Source of the DNA: Vallitaleaceae bacterium 9-2
GTDB taxonomy: Bacteria > Bacillota > Clostridia > Lachnospirales > Vallitaleaceae
Length of the DNA stretch: 64,000 nucleotides
Assembly: GCA_038396585.1 (NCBI GenBank)
Contig: CP121691.1
Location: forward strand, 1,798,001 to 1,862,000
Reading direction: 5' to 3'
Shown: positions 7,798 to 16,494 of the stretch, piece by piece
How positions within the stretch are numbered: the stretch's first letter is position 1
Layout: the number at the start of each line of letters is the position of its first letter
Translations under genes and position numbers: made by a program
Notes under the pieces: generated by a model
What the model was told of the DNA's origin: nothing
What the model saw: the letters and a program-made list of their open reading frames with translations, nothing else
The model's database searches: none

Positions 7798-8728
7798 TGT
7801 TATGCCCTCCTCCTTTTTTATTGAGCAGATGAAATAGTGCCATGCGTATGGCAACACCATTGACCTGCTGTTTCGATATTAAAGAGCTTTCTCCATCGAT
7901 AACCTCAGAAGATATCTCAATGCCTCGATTAATAGGACCAGGATGCATAACAATGGCATCTTCTTTTGCATAACTTAAGCGTTGAACATCAAGTTTGTAC
8001 AATTTCTTGTATTCATTAATGGAAGGAATCAAACGATTATATTCATTTTTATCGCTCATACGCAGGGTCATAATGACATCAGCATCAATAATGGCATCAG
8101 CGACAGAAGTGTGTATTTCGACACCTGTAGACTCAATTCCATAGGGTAATAATGTTGGCGGTGCGACAACAGCAACTTGTGAGCCTAGCTTTTTTAGTGC
8201 CCATATGTTACTTTTTGCTACACGATTATGCATAACATCGCCGATAATAACCACCTTTAAATCTTTGAAATTTTTTTTCTGGTCTTGTATCGTCATTAAG
8301 TCAATCAAAGACTGGCTAGGATTTTCATTCATACCATCGCCTGCATTAATAATTGAAGCTTTAACGTATTTGCTCAAGTGATGTGGGCTTCCTGAAACTT
8401 CATGACGGATAACGATAAAGTCAGCGCCAATCTGATCAATATATCGTCCAATATCTTTGAGGGATTCGCCTTTTTTAAAATGTTTGTCTGTATGTAGATG
8501 AATTACCTTTGCACCAAGGTTTAAGGCAGCTAACTCATAAGAAAGCTTTGAACGGCTACTTTCTTCGTCAAATAATGTTGCAACGGTTTTACCTTTTAGG
8601 TATAGTGGCTGCGAAGCACTTTTTGATAATAATATATACTTCATTTTTTGAGCTGAGTTAATAACATAGTTTATCTCGGCTTCTGTTAATGTTTTTAAGT
8701 CTAAAAAATGTTTTTTATTAAAAGACAT
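7787..8728 (-). CDS. pyrB: Aspartate carbamoyltransferase-like protein (divergent)
   Basis: Catalytic chain of 313 residues, normal length, for carbamoyl phosphate plus aspartate to carbamoyl aspartate. The carbamoyl-phosphate loop, usually FEPSTRTRxSFE, reads FDEESSRSKLSYE, and the conserved HPTQ reads NPSQ, so the active-site His is Asn. Retained: KGESL loop, RHEVSG, INAGDG, MHPGPINRG. Family membership is sure; full activity is not. Lies 17 bases after the lipoprotein gene and overlaps pyrC. No pyrI regulatory chain is present. Its changes parallel those in the neighbouring dihydroorotase. Confidence 0.82.
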   Translation of the reverse strand: MSFNKKHFLDLKTLTEAEINYVINSAQKMKYILLSKSASQPLYLKGKTVATLFDEESSRSKLSYELAALNLGAKVIHLHTDKHFKKGESLKDIGRYIDQIGADFIVIRHEVSGSPHHLSKYVKASIINAGDGMNENPSQSLIDLMTIQDQKKNFKDLKVVIIGDVMHNRVAKSNIWALKKLGSQVAVVAPPTLLPYGIESTGVEIHTSVADAIIDADVIMTLRMSDKNEYNRLIPSINEYKKLYKLDVQRLSYAKEDAIVMHPGPINRGIEISSEVIDGESSLISKQQVNGVAIRMALFHLLNKKGGGHNIVG

Positions 8729-8745
8729 TTCATCCCTCTTTTCAT

Positions 8746-9690
8746 TTATTCTGCTAAAATTATACTTTTTTCGGATTCAATAACTTCACTATAATAGTAA
8801 ACCCGATTCTCCTTTTTGTAAAGTTTAAAAGGTAAGTTTGTGTTCGTTGCTAATATATGTTCAGTACCTGAACGTAAATTATATTCATACAATACGATTT
8901 TTTCTTCATCATCAAGAATCGAATAAAAGACTTTTTCGCCTACTTCATCAATATAATAATCCGTACTATTAAACGAATAAAAATCGATGCTTACCTCCTC
9001 CAGATTTGAGTAATCTACAGTATATATACCATTAAGTTCTGTCTTAGTGCTATCATTTATTGAAGCAATAATGGAACATGACTTTTCAGGCTTATCTGTA
9101 TAAATATATTGATCTTCAAATAATTGAAGATACGCATTGCTATCATGCTCATTTAAGGGGAATTCTTGAATAAGGGTCGTATCATAATGGATAAATGCTA
9201 GCGCTTCATTAGTGACAACAATGGAGTATTCTGATGCCCGATTTAGATCAAAAGCAATGTTTTCAGCAGTATATAATAATCTTGGAAGTCCTCCATTTTC
9301 ATAAAGATAGAGTTTTTCCAATGAGTAGGTATTTTCTACATCTTCATAATTATTCACCATAAAGACAAGTTCTTCATCTATTTCATAATAGTGCTTTGAA
9401 TCGGTGTTGATTCTTAAGAGTTTATTAGACTCTGAGGCGATACGTTTACGAATTGAGATTTCAGTATCTAATTTTTGACGCAACTGCTCGATTTCGCTTA
9501 AATGTGTGCTAGTGGTATCTACATATTCATCAATTGTCGATCGTAGCTCATCGATTGTCAATTGTTTTTCAAGTAATGAAGCACGCAGTACTTCCAATTC
9601 TATATTGGTTGGATCTTCATTTGAAGATAAGCATCCTGTTAAAAAAACAAGAATAAGTAATAGTGATATAAGGACTTTTTTATTCAACAC
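8746..9690 (-). CDS. Lipoprotein of unknown function in the pyr operon
   Basis: Predicted lipoprotein of 314 residues: positively charged start, hydrophobic segment, lipobox LTGC with Cys20, then a coiled-coil-like stretch (about residues 30-95, many Glu, Leu, Lys and Arg). The rest is rich in Tyr, Glu and Asp and beta-like, possibly a propeller or repeat fold (KLYLYENG, YNLRSGTEH). I do not recognise the family. It lies between uraA and pyrB, with a terminator in the 165-base gap after uraA and only 17 bases before pyrB, so it is probably the first gene of a lipoprotein-pyrB-pyrC unit. Start is GTG at 9690 behind a G-rich ribosome site. Confidence 0.7.
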   Translation of the reverse strand: MLNKKVLISLLLILVFLTGCLSSNEDPTNIELEVLRASLLEKQLTIDELRSTIDEYVDTTSTHLSEIEQLRQKLDTEISIRKRIASESNKLLRINTDSKHYYEIDEELVFMVNNYEDVENTYSLEKLYLYENGGLPRLLYTAENIAFDLNRASEYSIVVTNEALAFIHYDTTLIQEFPLNEHDSNAYLQLFEDQYIYTDKPEKSCSIIASINDSTKTELNGIYTVDYSNLEEVSIDFYSFNSTDYYIDEVGEKVFYSILDDEEKIVLYEYNLRSGTEHILATNTNLPFKLYKKENRVYYYSEVIESEKSIILAE

Positions 9691-9788
9691 GCCTTCCCCC
9701 TTTTTTCTGCGGTGAACAATATCTCTTTGAGATAACGAGGCTTAAGTCTCGTGTTCTTTATTTAGTGTTATTCTATCAAATAAACGAT

Positions 9789-9819
9789 AAAAAAACTACC
9801 TCATAGAGGTAGTTTTTTT
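9789..9819 (-). terminator. Terminator after uraA
   Basis: Stem CTACCTC/GAGGTAG (9796-9802 with 9806-9812), three-base loop, A- and T-runs on both sides so it can act in both directions. A second hairpin ATGCAAC/GTTGCAT sits at 9827-9849 just after the uraA stop. Confidence 0.8.
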
Positions 9820-9855
9820 ATTTAAGATGCAACAAAAACAATGTTGCATAGAAAG

Positions 9856-11142
9856 TTATATTTCTTCTGGAAGAATCTTGTTAGCAATTACACCAACAAC
9901 AGCTGCAATGGCTAAACCACTCATAGTGATGTTACCAATAGTAAGTCCTGCTGAGCCGATTCCAATACCTAGTACAAGAATCACCGCTGAAATCATAAGA
10001 TTACGACTGTGTGAGAAGTCAAGGTTTGCATTAATTAGAATTCGAACACCGACAGAAGCAATCATACCAAACAAGATAATACTTACTCCACCCATAACCG
10101 GCCCCGGAATTGTACGTAATAAGGCAGCCAAATGGCCAATCATACTAAATACAATTGCAAAAACTGCAGCAATCCGTAAGATTTTGGGATCATATACTTT
10201 GGTAACAGCAAGTACGCCTGTATTTTCTGAATAGGTTGTGTTTGCAGGACCACCTATGAAACCTGCAAAGATTGTTGCAACCCCATCACCAAGCATTGTT
10301 CTATGTACACCTGGATCAACAAGAAAATTCTTTCCAACAACAGCGCCATTGGTTGTAATATCACCTATATGTTCGATGAAAACAACAAGTGCAATCGGAG
10401 CGATTGCCATAATAGACTGAACATTGAAATTAGGAGGTGTAAAAATTTTTGCTCTAAAGTATGGATCGCCCAAAGAGAAGAATTCAATATTTTGTAATGC
10501 GCTAAAATCATAAACACCAAGAATAATTGATGCAACATATCCAACGATTACAGAAATAAGGATTGGAACTAATTTGAAGAACCCTTTAAAAAAGATGGAG
10601 ACAGTAATCATTGTAATAACAACAATAGATGAAATGACAATAAATTTGACATCAAGTGCACCATTGTTATAGAATGCGCTATTAATAGCAACAGGTGATA
10701 GATTTAATCCGATAACCATAATAATCGGTCCGGTAACAATTGGAGGGAATAATTTTTTTACTGCATCCACACCAATAAAACGAATAATCAATGCAATAAC
10801 TGAGTAAACAATACCGGCAGCTATAATTCCACCCTTAACATTAGCCAAATTCTCCAAATAATAGGCACTGTTTTCTGGACTGGTTAATGCGACTAAATCC
10901 ATTCCATCAGGATTCAGTGTAACAGCAATAGCACCGATAAATGCAAAGCTTGAGCCTAAAAATACAGGAACCTTACCTTGTGCACATAGATGAAAAAGAA
11001 GCGTACCCACACCGGCAGCTAAAAGAGCGATAGCGGGATCAAGTCCAGTCAAAAATGGAACAAGTACTGTAGAACCAAACATTGCTAAAACATGTTGTAA
11101 TCCTAGAATTAATTTTTTGTTTGTTGAAATGTTACTTGTCAT
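9856..11142 (-). CDS. uraA: Uracil/xanthine permease, UraA/PyrP type
   Basis: Integral membrane nucleobase:cation symporter (NCS2 family) of 428 residues with about 12-14 hydrophobic segments. Family marks: GLQHVLAMFGSTVLVP at the N-terminus, the substrate-region stretch VALVVFIEHIGD, and GGPANTTYSENTGVLA. It follows pyrR by 44 bases, as pyrP does in Bacillus, so uracil is the likely substrate and expression should be under the PyrR attenuator. ATG preceded by AGGAGG. Confidence 0.93.
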   Translation of the reverse strand: MTSNISTNKKLILGLQHVLAMFGSTVLVPFLTGLDPAIALLAAGVGTLLFHLCAQGKVPVFLGSSFAFIGAIAVTLNPDGMDLVALTSPENSAYYLENLANVKGGIIAAGIVYSVIALIIRFIGVDAVKKLFPPIVTGPIIMVIGLNLSPVAINSAFYNNGALDVKFIVISSIVVITMITVSIFFKGFFKLVPILISVIVGYVASIILGVYDFSALQNIEFFSLGDPYFRAKIFTPPNFNVQSIMAIAPIALVVFIEHIGDITTNGAVVGKNFLVDPGVHRTMLGDGVATIFAGFIGGPANTTYSENTGVLAVTKVYDPKILRIAAVFAIVFSMIGHLAALLRTIPGPVMGGVSIILFGMIASVGVRILINANLDFSHSRNLMISAVILVLGIGIGSAGLTIGNITMSGLAIAAVVGVIANKILPEEI

Positions 11143-11186
11143 GATAATCCTCCTAATAATTCATTTTTTAGTTTTACTCTATTGTT

Positions 11187-11705
11187 TTATTGCAATACTA
11201 CTCGGTCTTCGCCATCAATTTCTTCAAAATTGACGTGGACGATTTCACTGGTTGATGTTGGAACATTCTTTCCAACAAAATCAGGTCTTAAGGGTAATTC
11301 ACGGTGACCTCGATCAATTAAAGCTGCAAATTGAATTTTGTTAGGGCGACCTTGATCAATAATAGCGTCAATGGCAGCACGACAAGTACGCCCGGTAAAA
11401 ACAACATCATCAGCAATGATAACAGTTTTGTCTTTAACATCAATTTGATCGAGTTGATGTATTACAGGACGTTCCGATTTTTTTTGCAAATCATCGCGGT
11501 AAAATGTGATATCAATGGTTCCCATCGGTAGCTTTACCCCTTCAATCTCTTCGATACGTTCAACAATACGTGAGGCTAATGGGATACCGCGAGTTTTGAC
11601 GCCAATGATAACTAAATCATGTGTACCTTTGTTTTTTTCGATAATTTCATGGGAAATTCGTGTGATTGCACGACGCATAGCTTGATTATCCATCAAAATT
11701 TTCAT
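11187..11705 (-). CDS. pyrR: PyrR: pyr operon attenuation regulator / UPRTase
   Basis: Bifunctional PyrR, 172 residues: binds pyr mRNA when UMP is high and causes termination, and often has uracil phosphoribosyltransferase activity. The PRPP loop is VIIADDVVFTGRTCRAA near residue 95-110; GVKTRGIPLA and DRGHRELPLRPDFVGKNVPTS are family signatures. The terminator of its own attenuator ends directly at the start codon, and its GGAG also acts as the ribosome site. Confidence 0.97.
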   Translation of the reverse strand: MKILMDNQAMRRAITRISHEIIEKNKGTHDLVIIGVKTRGIPLASRIVERIEEIEGVKLPMGTIDITFYRDDLQKKSERPVIHQLDQIDVKDKTVIIADDVVFTGRTCRAAIDAIIDQGRPNKIQFAALIDRGHRELPLRPDFVGKNVPTSTSEIVHVNFEEIDGEDRVVLQ

Positions 11706-11790
11706 AAAAAAAACTCCTCTCTTAGAGAAGTATAAAGTTTGACAAAATAAACCTATAGATATGTCAATCTTTATAGTCTCTCTGTACTAT
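11706..11790 (-). promoter_or_regulatory. PyrR-dependent transcription attenuator
   Basis: Minus strand, in transcript order. A PyrR-binding loop (11790-11773) reads AGTACAGAGAGACT inside an ATAGT/ACTAT stem, close to the known AGUCCAGAGAGGCU consensus. A long antiterminator pairs 11784-11764 or so (AGAGAGACTATAAAG.TTGACA) with 11744-11724 (TGTCAA.CTTTATACTTCTCT). A terminator stem ACTTCTCT/AGAGGAGT (11731-11724 with 11720-11713) is followed by seven T. Antiterminator and terminator share 11724-11731, and antiterminator and binding loop share the AGAGAGACTAT arm, the textbook arrangement. Confidence 0.9.
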
Positions 11791-11843
11791 ATTAAAGATT
11801 TCTATAATAAGATATCATAAAAGAATTCAGTTGTAAAGATAAA

Positions 11844-12755
11844 TTAACGTTTTCTTAAAATATCTAATACATGTTGAAAATCATCGGGAGGCTCCACAGA
11901 AAATTTCATAAATTCATGGCTCTGTGGATGAATAAATCCAAGTTCTTTTGCATGGAGCATCTGCCCTTTTTTGGCAAAACTTGCCTTTGACGGTCCATAT
12001 GTTGGATCTCCGACCAAAGGATTGCCTATGCTGGTCATATGAACTCTAATTTGATGGGTACGCCCTGTTTCTAACCTAAGAGCGACATGAGTAAACTGAT
12101 GATGGTCCAGGCGTTCAAGAACGGTGTAATGGGTTCTGGCTTCTTTTCCGTTCTTATAGTTTATAGCCATTTTTTTCCGATCATTAACAGAACGTCCTAT
12201 CGGCGCATCAATAACTCCTTCATCTTCAAGGATATTGTTATAGACAATAGCTTCGTACAATCTATGGCTAGAATGGTCTTTAAGCTGCGCTGCGATACTT
12301 TGATGTGCACGGTCCGTTTTACAGACGACTAATAGTCCAGTAGTATCCTTATCGATACGATGTACTATCCCTGGACGGATAACGCCGTTAATCGTTGATA
12401 AGCGGTCCTTACAGTGATACATGATACCATTAACTAGGGTATTATCATAATTACCGGGTGCTGGATGAACAACTAATCCCCGTTGTTTGTTGACGACTAA
12501 AAGGTCATCATCTTCATATATAATGTCTAAAGGTATTTCTTGAGGTGATATGTCTATAGATTTTGGCTCAATATTGCCTACATGAATAATAACGCCCTCT
12601 TTTAGCTGATAATTTGGTTTTACAATTTTGCCGTCAATAGACACGAGACCCTCTTGTATTATTTTTTGGATATATGAACGGGTGTATTCTTCAAAATACT
12701 CCGATAGATACTTATCAACTCGCATCGATTTAGTTTGAGTGTATGTTATCTCCAT
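11844..12755 (-). CDS. rluD: 23S rRNA pseudouridine synthase, RluD family
   Basis: RNA-modifying enzyme of 303 residues. N-terminal S4 domain (residues 1-60, RVDKYLSEYFEEYTRSYIQK), then the catalytic domain with HRIDKDTTGLLVV carrying the catalytic Asp, and the C-terminal LETGRTHQIRVH. Lies between lspA and pyrR as ylyB does in Bacillus. It overlaps nothing and starts one base after the lspA stop, suggesting coupling. The precise uridine targets cannot be read from sequence. Confidence 0.93.
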   Translation of the reverse strand: MEITYTQTKSMRVDKYLSEYFEEYTRSYIQKIIQEGLVSIDGKIVKPNYQLKEGVIIHVGNIEPKSIDISPQEIPLDIIYEDDDLLVVNKQRGLVVHPAPGNYDNTLVNGIMYHCKDRLSTINGVIRPGIVHRIDKDTTGLLVVCKTDRAHQSIAAQLKDHSSHRLYEAIVYNNILEDEGVIDAPIGRSVNDRKKMAINYKNGKEARTHYTVLERLDHHQFTHVALRLETGRTHQIRVHMTSIGNPLVGDPTYGPSKASFAKKGQMLHAKELGFIHPQSHEFMKFSVEPPDDFQHVLDILRKR

Positions 12756-12756
12756 A

Positions 12757-13221
12757 TTATATCTCCAAATCCCTATACTTTGTTAACAATAAGATCATCA
12801 ATAGTATTGCCGAACACGTCACATAGATGTCGGCAACATTAAATACAGGAAATTCAAACCAAATAAAATGTAACATATCGATAACGTATTTTAATCGAAT
12901 TCGATCGATAAGGTTTCCTATAGCTCCGGCAATAATAAAAAGAGATAAAACATGCAAAGGTCTGTATTTTGAGGTCATTGGAAGCTTACGTTTAAAATAC
13001 AAGATGGCAATCAAAATGACAATGACTAGGAATGTCAACAAAAGTGTGGCATCTTGAAATGATCCAAAAGCTGCTCCAGGGTTTTTAACAAAGGTTAACT
13101 CAAAGACCCCGTCAATAACTGTAATGGCATAATCTTTGCCGGCAAGATGTTGGACGGCCAATAATTTAGTGTATTGATCAATACCAACAAGAATTATAAC
13201 GAAAATAATTTCAAATATCAT
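12757..13221 (-). CDS. lspA: Lipoprotein signal peptidase (signal peptidase II)
   Basis: Membrane aspartic protease that removes signal peptides from diacylglyceryl-prolipoproteins, 154 residues with four hydrophobic segments. Motifs: DQYTK in the first segment, KNPGAAFG, and the two catalytic Asp in GNLIDRI and VFNVADIYV. Needed for the lipoproteins encoded elsewhere in the window. Start ATG with GAGGAG upstream, 10 bases after aroB. Confidence 0.96.
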   Translation of the reverse strand: MIFEIIFVIILVGIDQYTKLLAVQHLAGKDYAITVIDGVFELTFVKNPGAAFGSFQDATLLLTFLVIVILIAILYFKRKLPMTSKYRPLHVLSLFIIAGAIGNLIDRIRLKYVIDMLHFIWFEFPVFNVADIYVTCSAILLMILLLTKYRDLEI

Positions 13222-13231
13222 AAAAACTCCT

Positions 13232-14329
13232 CTATTTAGATAATATTGTGTCCATCACTTGATCAATTGTTTGGCGATCAATCGTTTTTGTACTTAAAAA
13301 ACTATCACCTAATTTATTGAGCAAAGCAAAAACAATGCGATTATGTGTTGTTTTTTTGTCGTAGAACATTTCCTGATATAAACTATCAGGATCAATACCT
13401 GAAGCGTATATGGGTAAATCATAGGCTTGAATCAGTGCAAGTCCTTTCTTGACATCATCTGAAGAAATCAAATTCAAGAGCCTAGATAATTCTAATGCCC
13501 CATGCATACCTATGGCGACGCATTCACCATGTAAATATTCAAAATCTTTAAGGCGCTCGATACTATGACCAAAGGTATGGCCAAAGTTTAGAAGTGCACG
13601 AACACCACTTTCCCTTTCGTCTTGATCTACAATAGATTTTTTTATTCCACAGGATTGATAAATCATGTCGATGAGCAAATCTTTATCAAGGTCTTTAATT
13701 TTTTGTGCATTATCAATTAAAAAATCATAGTACTTGATGTCGCTGATCAAAGCATGTTTTATAACTTCTGCCATTCCAGACATAAATTCTCGCTTTGGCA
13801 AAGTGCTTAATGTACTTACGTTTATATAAACCAGCATAGGTTGGTAAAATGCGCCAACAATATTTTTGTAACTATTAAAATCAACGCCGGTTTTTCCACC
13901 GATACTACTGTCCACTTGTGCTAGTAGAGACGTAGGAATTTGTATGAAATCGACACCACGCATATATGTTGCAGCTGCAAAACCTGCCATATCACCAGTA
14001 ACACCACCACCTAAAGCAATAACAAGAGTACTTCGGTCACAATTATGCTCAATCATATTTTGATAAAAGGTTTCAATGGTTGTCAAAGTTTTTGAATGTT
14101 CACCAGGTATAAATGACGCAACAATTATCTCACGCTCAAAAGACGTCAGTGCATTCATCACATCCTTTGTATACAAAGGATTAACATGATCATCTGTAAT
14201 AATCATAAAGCGGCTATACGTTTTATTTAAAGATTTGATAGCATCTGTCAGAAAATCGAATCCCGTTGTAAAGTATATCGGGTAATCTCGACTACTCGTA
14301 TTGACGGTCATCATTTTCGGTGATGTCAT
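13232..14329 (-). CDS. aroB: 3-dehydroquinate synthase
   Basis: Shikimate-pathway enzyme turning DAHP into 3-dehydroquinate, 365 residues. NAD-binding site GGGVTGDMAGFAAATYMRG, metal site region LNFGHTFGHSIE and HGECVAIGM are clear. The ATG at 14329 is chosen because AAGGAGG lies eight bases upstream; an upstream ATG at 14374 has no such site. It overlaps divIVA by 38 bases, so translation is probably coupled. Its position inside the division cluster is unusual but the operon is simply continuous here. Confidence 0.95.
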   Translation of the reverse strand: MTSPKMMTVNTSSRDYPIYFTTGFDFLTDAIKSLNKTYSRFMIITDDHVNPLYTKDVMNALTSFEREIIVASFIPGEHSKTLTTIETFYQNMIEHNCDRSTLVIALGGGVTGDMAGFAAATYMRGVDFIQIPTSLLAQVDSSIGGKTGVDFNSYKNIVGAFYQPMLVYINVSTLSTLPKREFMSGMAEVIKHALISDIKYYDFLIDNAQKIKDLDKDLLIDMIYQSCGIKKSIVDQDERESGVRALLNFGHTFGHSIERLKDFEYLHGECVAIGMHGALELSRLLNLISSDDVKKGLALIQAYDLPIYASGIDPDSLYQEMFYDKKTTHNRIVFALLNKLGDSFLSTKTIDRQTIDQVMDTILSK

Positions 14330-14891
14330 CTTCAAATCCTCCTTCTTCTTGTTCATGCATTTGTTGATGTTCATGATTTTCTAATTCGGATTCAATTTTT
14401 TGTACATCTTCTAACGCTTGATTTGAAATAATATCATTTTGACGTATTTCCAATTCATTACGTTCAACCATTTCCATTTGAGCTTTTAAAAATTGACGAA
14501 TTTGGATTTTTGAAGCATCATAAGCTTTAATTAACAATTGGCGGGATTGATCAATTTGATGAATTTCTTCTTTAGCGCCTTTGATAATTTTTTCGGCATT
14601 AATTTCAGCTTCTTTTTCAATACTTTCTGCACGGCTACGTGCAGCACTACGTGTTTCTTCAGCTGTTTTTTCTGCGAGAAGAAGAGTGTTTTGTAAAGTG
14701 TTTTCAATCGTTTTATAATATTGAATACCTTCATTGAGCATATTTATTTTATCTTTCATCTCAATATTTTCTTTATAGATTTTTTCGTAACTCGTCAAAA
14801 TTTCATTCATAAATTGTTTGACTTCAGCTTTGCTATATCCACCTAATGATGAACTAAATTCTTTTGATTCAATATCTAATGGCGTTAACAT
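14292..14891 (-). CDS. divIVA: Cell-division protein DivIVA
   Basis: Curvature-sensing polar/septal scaffold, 199 residues. The N-terminal membrane-binding part is MLTPLDIESKEFSSSLGGYS followed by a long coiled coil (residues 25-170) and an acidic tail (EEGGFEDDITENDD). Follows the S4-domain gene ylmH by 10 bases in the usual ylm/divIVA order. Confidence 0.95.
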   Translation of the reverse strand: MLTPLDIESKEFSSSLGGYSKAEVKQFMNEILTSYEKIYKENIEMKDKINMLNEGIQYYKTIENTLQNTLLLAEKTAEETRSAARSRAESIEKEAEINAEKIIKGAKEEIHQIDQSRQLLIKAYDASKIQIRQFLKAQMEMVERNELEIRQNDIISNQALEDVQKIESELENHEHQQMHEQEEGGFEDDITENDDRQYE

Positions 14892-14901
14892 ATGTTACCT
14901 C

Positions 14902-15669
14902 CTATATATACTGTAATGTTGTTATCCATATTCTTCCTTTTTTTGATGCATTGCCAATCGTTTCTACTTTGTATTTACCTCGACCACGAACAGAGATAAT
15001 ATCTTTTTCATTAATGATAAAATGCCGTTTGGTCACTTCTTCTTGATTGACGCGAACCATTCCTCGAAGAATATATTGTTGACAATCTGCTCGCGATATA
15101 TTGAGCATGGCTTTTAAGACATTATCCAATCGAAGTGAAGGAATTGTTGTTGAGGTGGCCTTTGTTTTTGGCCTTAATGTAGCTAAATAATCCCAGTCTT
15201 TAAATAAAGAACATGTTACCCTATGAGAACCAATAAGTATAAGATCGTCAAGAAGCATTTGGTGGATACGTTCGTGACAAGCAAAAAAAGCGCTTGAATC
15301 ATTAAAAAGCATATCACCCAAAAGTCTACGATCGATTCCTTGAGCTAAAAGAGCCCCTAATAGGTCACGATGGTTAAATAGAATCTGTGCTGCATCGAGC
15401 ATCTGAACTTGAATGACACATACTGGAAACAGTTCTAAGATGTTCGTATCCATATATTCAAGAAATGCCTTTGGAAAAAAGCCAAGCATTCTACGTTCAT
15501 CATCTGCAAAAACGTTAGATTCAATAGCTACAATATCAGCAGTTATCGTTTTATATGTATTACGACAAAGGGATAATTGATGTAAATCTAAAAAATCCGT
15601 GAATTCTGGATACTGAAACTGTTGCGCACGAGTTATCCGATCATCAATTTGATTTAGAAACTGATTCAT
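14902..15669 (-). CDS. ylmH: YlmH-like S4-domain RNA-binding protein
   Basis: 255 residues. A central region resembling the YlmH family and a C-terminal S4 RNA-binding domain (about 175-240; RLDNVLKAMLNISRADCQQYILRGMVRVNQ). YlmH proteins have been linked to rescue of obstructed 50S subunits and to division. The start overlaps the ylmG stop by four bases (ATGA), so translation is coupled. Confidence 0.92.
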   Translation of the reverse strand: MNQFLNQIDDRITRAQQFQYPEFTDFLDLHQLSLCRNTYKTITADIVAIESNVFADDERRMLGFFPKAFLEYMDTNILELFPVCVIQVQMLDAAQILFNHRDLLGALLAQGIDRRLLGDMLFNDSSAFFACHERIHQMLLDDLILIGSHRVTCSLFKDWDYLATLRPKTKATSTTIPSLRLDNVLKAMLNISRADCQQYILRGMVRVNQEEVTKRHFIINEKDIISVRGRGKYKVETIGNASKKGRIWITTLQYI

Positions 15670-15947
15670 CGGATAAACCTTAATACATACGATTGCATCA
15701 GTTGTAGAAAAATAAATGCAATCAAAGGCGAAATATCAAGAATCATTCCACCTTTTCTTCCACCAAAAATAGAAGCATCAATTAGCTTTCGTATAGGTGC
15801 TAAAATTGGCTCTGTCAGTGTATACAATAATTCAATTAATACATTGTTTGGGTTTAATCTAAACCAAGACAGTATAACCCTTAAAAATAATATCATTTGC
15901 ATGATATATAGGGCATAATATATTGCCGTTAATAATAAATTGGTCAT
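15666..15947 (-). CDS. ylmG: YggT/YlmG-family membrane protein
   Basis: Small membrane protein of 93 residues with two hydrophobic segments and the family stretch SWFRLNPNN followed by LYTLTEPILAPIRKLI. Role not firmly known; conserved between sepF and ylmH in Gram-positives. AGGAGG seven bases before the ATG. Confidence 0.93.
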   Translation of the reverse strand: MTNLLLTAIYYALYIMQMILFLRVILSWFRLNPNNVLIELLYTLTEPILAPIRKLIDASIFGGRKGGMILDISPLIAFIFLQLMQSYVLRFIR

Positions 15948-15992
15948 ATTGTGCCTCCTAAACTTCTGTCATTGTTATGCAAACATCAAGCC

Positions 15993-16469
15993 TTACTTGT
16001 CCCATCGTATGATCCCATTCGATTTTAATTCTTCTTGAAAGTCGCCCAAAATATCAACATTTTCAGGTGCAATCAAGAAAATATTATTGGTTACGCGCTG
16101 CATATTTCCATCTAATGTATAGCATGATCCGCTGACAAAATCCATAATGCGTTGGGCAATTTCATGTTCAACATTTTCAAGATTTATTATGCAGGCCTTT
16201 TTTGATTTTATGTGATCACAAATCTCTTGGGCTTCATCATAGGTTGTTGGTTGCATAACAACCACTTCCATCTGTATGCTTGCTTGTAAATTCATAACTT
16301 TTGACTTACCACCTGTATATGCTTTAAAATTACGAGGTTCTTCCTTTCTAACGGGTTGTGGGGTGCCTGTAAATGTATTAAATTCATCGTCTTCAAAATC
16401 TACATCGGTTTCATCTTCATAATCACTAAGTTTCATAATATCCATTACTTTATCAAATAGTTTTGCCAT
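15993..16469 (-). CDS. sepF: Cell-division protein SepF
   Basis: FtsZ-bundling membrane anchor, 158 residues. N-terminal amphipathic segment (MAKLFDKVMDIMKL), acidic linker, then the SepF domain (about 70-150) with QPTTYDEAQEICDHIKSKKA and MDFVSGSCYTLDG, the conserved G/S loop. Between yggS and ylmG as expected. Confidence 0.96.
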   Translation of the reverse strand: MAKLFDKVMDIMKLSDYEDETDVDFEDDEFNTFTGTPQPVRKEEPRNFKAYTGGKSKVMNLQASIQMEVVVMQPTTYDEAQEICDHIKSKKACIINLENVEHEIAQRIMDFVSGSCYTLDGNMQRVTNNIFLIAPENVDILGDFQEELKSNGIIRWDK

Positions 16470-16494
16470 AACATCACCTTTCTATCTTTACATT

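Noticed and set aside
7798-7860. Extended N-terminus of the pyrC-like gene
   Set aside because: The extension lies inside pyrB, has no family similarity and its ribosome site would be inside pyrB codons.
9827-10234. Plus-strand open frame of 135 codons opposite uraA
   Set aside because: Low-complexity Ile/Pro/Ala product, antisense of membrane segments, no ribosome site.
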